Source of the DNA: an uncultured Porphyromonadaceae bacterium
GTDB taxonomy: Bacteria > Bacteroidota > Bacteroidia > Bacteroidales > Muribaculaceae
DNA: 9,071 nucleotides
Direction of reading: 5' to 3'
Assembly (NCBI GenBank): GCA_900555915.1
Contig: USNC01000041.1
Location: forward strand, 1-9,071
This document shows, piece by piece, positions 6,908 through 9,071 of this stretch; position 1 is the stretch's first letter; every line of letters begins with the position of its first letter. The notes beneath the pieces were generated by a model. That model did not search any database. It worked only from the letters and a program-made list of their open reading frames with translations, and was not told where the DNA came from. The position numbers were made by a program, and so were the translations under genes.

Positions 6908-6933
6908 ACCGTTCCAGCTTTATTAAACTATTC

Positions 6934-6969
6934 AGTCTAATTAGTCTAATTAGCCCAATAAGACTTATA
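6934..6969. repeat. 9-bp tandem repeat in the dnaB leader
   Basis: There are four 9-bp units: AGTCTAATT (6934-6942), AGTCTAATT (6943-6951), AGCCCAATA (6952-6960) and AGACTTATA (6961-6969). The first two are identical and the last two are progressively degenerate. Because 9 is a multiple of 3, reading the dnaB frame upstream gives a repetitive SLISLISPIRLI peptide. This explains the spurious N-terminal extension from a TTG at 6877. Confidence 0.75.
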
Positions 6970-6978
6970 ATTGAATCA

Positions 6979-8586
6979 ATGCCAGACCCCAGATATCAGT
7001 CGCGTCGAAAGCCGGAAGCGCCGGTCACCGACGCCACCGGCAAACTGCCTCCCCGCGACACCGACCTTGAGGAGGCTGTGCTCGGTGCCATAATGATAGA
7101 GAAGGATGCCTACATGAACGTGTGCGACATCCTGACTCCGGAATCGTTCTACGATCCCGCCCATCAGAAGATATTCCAGGCCATATCGCAGCTCGGTCTC
7201 TCGCAGCGCCCCATCGACATGCTCACGGTCGTGGAGCAGCTCCGTGTCAACGGCGATCTCGAGGAAGTGGGAGGCCCGGTGAGGATCACCAGGCTCACGT
7301 CCAACATATATTCCGCCGCCAACGTGGAGTATCATGCCAAGATTGTGGCCCAGAAGTTTCTCGCCCGCCGTCTCATATCATACGCCACCAACATCGAGAC
7401 TAAGGCCTTCGATGAGGCCAACGATGTCGACGACCTGCTGCAGGAGGCGGAGGCGTTGCTTTTCGATATATCCCAGAATCAGATCAAGAGGGAGGTCACC
7501 CAGATCGACCCCGTCATCAACCTTGCCATAGAGCAGATTCAGAACGCGGCCAACTCATCGTCGGGCCTCTCGGGCCTCGAGACCGGCTATCATGATCTTG
7601 ACAAGATGACGTCAGGTTGGCAGAACTCCGACCTCATAATCATCGCGGCCCGCCCAGCCATGGGCAAGACGGCCTTTGTGCTTTCCATGGCCAAGGAGAT
7701 GACCGTCACCCATTCCATCCCCGTGGCCATATTCACTCTTGAGATGGCCAATGTGCAGCTCGTGAAGCGTCTCCTCTCCAACGTGGCCAGTCTCGAAGGT
7801 GAGAAGATCAAGAGCGGCCAGCTTTCCAACGAGGAGTGGGACCGTCTCAACGCCTCCCTCAAGAATCTCTATTCCGCTCCCCTTTATCTCGACGAGACCC
7901 CGGGCCTGAGCATCACCGAGCTCCGCACCAAAGCGCGCCGTCTTGTGCGCGAGCACGGGGTGAAGATGATCATGATCGACTATCTGCAGCTCATGAACGC
8001 CGGCGGCCTCAAACTCGGAAGCCGCGAGCAGGAGGTCTCCACCATATCTCGGTCCCTCAAGGCGCTCGCCAAGGAACTCAATATCCCCATCATCGCGCTC
8101 TCGCAGCTCAACCGTAGCACCGAGACGCGCGAGGACAAGCGCCCCGTGCTCTCCGACCTCCGTGAGTCCGGTGCCATAGAGCAGGACGCCGATATCGTCT
8201 GCTTCATCCATCGTCCGGAATACTACACAAAGAGCGGCGAGGACGCGCAGGGCAACGACATACGCGGCCTTGCCGAACTCATCGTGGCCAAGCACCGTAG
8301 CGGCGCCGTAGGCGACGTGAAACTCCGGTTCGTGTCGAAATACGCCAAGTTCGAGAACTGGCAGGAAGGATTCAACGCCGTGCGCGACGCCATCGGAAAG
8401 GCCGGCGGGGGTCAGAAGATGGAGTTCCAGTCGAAGATGAACGCACCCGCCGATTCCGCATCGGTGGTGTCGAAATTCTCCCAGGGAGGAGGCACCAACT
8501 TCTCCTTTGCCTCAGATTCACTCCCGGGCGGCAACCCCGACATCGACATAATGCCCGACTCTCCGGCCGACGGTGTACCCTTCTGA
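6979..8586 (+). CDS. dnaB: Replicative DNA helicase
   Basis: DnaB is the hexameric 5'-3' helicase that unwinds DNA at the replication fork and recruits primase. Residues 22-125 form the N-terminal primase-interacting domain (LPPRDTDLEEAVLGAIMI). After a linker, the RecA-like ATPase spans about 195-462: Walker A ARPAMGKT (224-231), H1a FTLEM (252-256), Walker B IMIDYLQL (331-338, D334), the DNA-contacting SQLNRSTE segment (375-382) with LSDLRESGAIEQDAD (391-405), and the arginine finger in KHRSG (R440). Residues 476-535 are a low-complexity, probably disordered tail ending in DSPADGVPF. No intein is present. I chose 6979, giving 535 residues. The frame runs upstream to a TTG at 6877, but that stretch only translates a hairpin and a 9-bp repeat. 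It probably shares a transcript with pepP, since I see no clear promoter in the 98-bp gap. Confidence 0.96.
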   Translation: MPDPRYQSRRKPEAPVTDATGKLPPRDTDLEEAVLGAIMIEKDAYMNVCDILTPESFYDPAHQKIFQAISQLGLSQRPIDMLTVVEQLRVNGDLEEVGGPVRITRLTSNIYSAANVEYHAKIVAQKFLARRLISYATNIETKAFDEANDVDDLLQEAEALLFDISQNQIKREVTQIDPVINLAIEQIQNAANSSSGLSGLETGYHDLDKMTSGWQNSDLIIIAARPAMGKTAFVLSMAKEMTVTHSIPVAIFTLEMANVQLVKRLLSNVASLEGEKIKSGQLSNEEWDRLNASLKNLYSAPLYLDETPGLSITELRTKARRLVREHGVKMIMIDYLQLMNAGGLKLGSREQEVSTISRSLKALAKELNIPIIALSQLNRSTETREDKRPVLSDLRESGAIEQDADIVCFIHRPEYYTKSGEDAQGNDIRGLAELIVAKHRSGAVGDVKLRFVSKYAKFENWQEGFNAVRDAIGKAGGGQKMEFQSKMNAPADSASVVSKFSQGGGTNFSFASDSLPGGNPDIDIMPDSPADGVPF

Positions 8587-8718
8587 CTCTCTGCGGAGCG
8601 TTGAGCATTGCTCTTGCTGTTGACATCCTTTCACTTATTTTTCATATTCAAATGAACCTAAATGCCATATCGCGCGTTTAGATTATAAAATGAAAAGAAA
8701 CCTTAAAAAGTTTGAATT
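8587..8718. other. Intergenic region after dnaB
   Basis: This stretch is much more AT-rich than the genes. Just past the dnaB stop, GAGC (8603-8606) and GCTC (8610-8613), flanked by AGC (8597-8599) and GCT (8616-8618), could form a short interrupted stem. No T-tract follows closely, so I do not call a terminator. No clear TTTG/TAnnTTTG pair is visible upstream of 8719, so the promoter of the following small gene is unresolved. Confidence 0.5.
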
Positions 8719-8952
8719 ATGGAAAACAATGACAGAAGATCGAGAGATCAGAGACTCGAAGATAAAGCATTCGATGAAATGAGAAGAGAAGGCCGTGAAA
8801 GGGAAGAAGGCCGCATACGCAAGGAGGAAGGACGCCGCAACAGCAGCAGCCTCTGGATATGGCTCGGAGTGATAGTATTGATATTCATCATCATCTACTG
8901 GCTCTTCGCCATCGGAACATTCGGCGACCTCGCCAACTGGTTCAACGGCTGA
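8719..8952 (+). CDS. Small single-pass membrane protein, unknown function
   Basis: I do not recognise a family. The 77-residue product has two distinct halves. Residues 1-40 are extremely charged, rich in Arg, Glu, Asp and Lys, with almost no hydrophobic residues, and probably form a long helix on the cytoplasmic side. Residues 45-66 are a strong transmembrane segment (LWIWLGVIVLIFIIIYWLFAI), followed by a short tail (residues 67-77). With positive charges before the membrane segment, an N-in topology is expected. No signal peptidase site is evident, so it would stay anchored. It is preceded by AAAAAGTTTGAATT with no Shine-Dalgarno sequence, and the ATG at 8719 is the only good start. It might be a membrane-tethered adaptor or a stress-related small protein; both are guesses. 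Coding status is supported by the sharp charge/hydrophobic segregation. Confidence 0.7.
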   Translation: MENNDRRSRDQRLEDKAFDEMRREGREREEGRIRKEEGRRNSSSLWIWLGVIVLIFIIIYWLFAIGTFGDLANWFNG

Positions 8953-8962
8953 TCCGAACAAT

Positions 8963-9022
8963 GCACAACGCACAATGCACAATGCATAATGCATAATGCA
9001 TAATCAATGCGCACTGCATAAT
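8963..9022. repeat. 7-bp tandem repeat array (GCAYAAY)
   Basis: There are six contiguous 7-bp units from 8963 to 9004: GCACAAC, then GCACAAT twice, then GCATAAT three times. After an 11-bp interruption (9005-9015) comes one more GCATAAT (9016-9022). The units change stepwise by single C-to-T substitutions. Adjacent GCATAAT units create the palindrome ATTATGCATAAT. The array begins 11 nt past the stop of the membrane-protein gene and ends 2 nt before the adapter, so its full length is unknown. Reading it on the minus strand gives a spurious MHYALCIVRCALF peptide. Confidence 0.9.
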
Positions 9023-9024
9023 AT

Positions 9025-9071
9025 CTGTCTCTTATACACATCTCCGAGCCCACGAGACACTGAGCGATCTC
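9025..9071. other. Nextera adapter with i7 index, reverse orientation (artefact)
   Basis: This is the exact reverse complement of positions 1-47. It comprises the mosaic end CTGTCTCTTATACACATCT (9025-9043), the adapter CCGAGCCCACGAGAC (9044-9058), the index ACTGAGCG (9059-9066) and ATCTC, the beginning of P7 (9067-9071). Genomic sequence ends at 9024. The pair of ends mimics terminal inverted repeats of a transposon but is library-derived. Confidence 0.98.

Noticed and set aside
6966..6973. TATAATTG as a -7 promoter element for dnaB
   Set aside because: It misses the TTTG core, lies 5 nt before the start codon and has no -33 partner.
6877..6978. 34-residue N-terminal extension of DnaB from a TTG codon
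   Set aside because: It translates an inverted repeat and a 9-bp tandem array; family members start near the ATG at 6979.
8597..8618. Terminator after dnaB
   Set aside because: The stem is short and interrupted and no T-tract follows within the expected distance.
8683..8994. Minus-strand 103-residue ORF reading through the 7-bp repeats
   Set aside because: Its N-terminus is only translated tandem repeat and the rest is antisense to the 77-residue membrane protein.
1..9071. 47-bp perfect terminal inverted repeats suggesting a transposon spanning the whole window
   Set aside because: The repeats are identical to Nextera/Illumina adapter, index and Tn5 mosaic end; there is no transposase and the content is housekeeping.

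Overview
The window looks like a chromosomal fragment from a GC-rich member of the Bacteroidales, most likely a gut species of the Muribaculaceae type. The order-level call rests on three things. Two promoters match the Bacteroidetes pattern (TTTG, about 20 bp, TAnnTTTG). The proteins have Bacteroidales character (an exported TonB C-terminal domain protein, a lipoprotein GH3 enzyme, a DUF2582-type winged-helix protein). Most starts lack a Shine-Dalgarno sequence. The family-level call is inference. Both ends (1-47 and 9025-9071) are not biological: they are exact reverse complements of each other and read as Nextera/Illumina index adapter. The real insert is 48-9024.

All eight genes lie on the + strand. 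At the left edge is a small exported TonB_C-domain protein (65-487, probably cut at its 5' end). After it, a probable terminator overlaps a well-matched Bacteroidetes promoter. That promoter drives a tight three-gene operon: gpmI (642-2150, glycolytic phosphoglycerate mutase), an exported 5'-nucleotidase (2147-3721) and a lipoprotein GH3 N-acetylhexosaminidase-like enzyme (3711-4961). The reading frames overlap by 4 and 11 bp.

An AT-rich 206-bp leader with two hairpins precedes a 68-residue winged helix-turn-helix protein (5168-5374), which is closed by a strong intrinsic terminator. A second well-matched promoter then starts an aminopeptidase P family gene (5501-6880), followed by the replicative helicase dnaB (6979-8586). 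Between those two lie a perfect 11-bp inverted repeat and a 9-bp tandem repeat. The right edge carries a 77-residue single-pass membrane protein of unknown function (8719-8952) and a 7-bp tandem repeat array running up to the adapter.

Most of the content is housekeeping: glycolysis, envelope nucleotide and amino-sugar turnover, peptide trimming and replication. I see no defence system, CRISPR array, prophage, transposase or biosynthetic cluster. The points worth a second look are the four-cysteine pattern in the TonB_C protein, the mixed cytosol/envelope operon, the SSB-like C-terminus of DnaB, the structured leader of the winged-helix gene, three different short tandem arrays in intergenic DNA, and the adapter ends.
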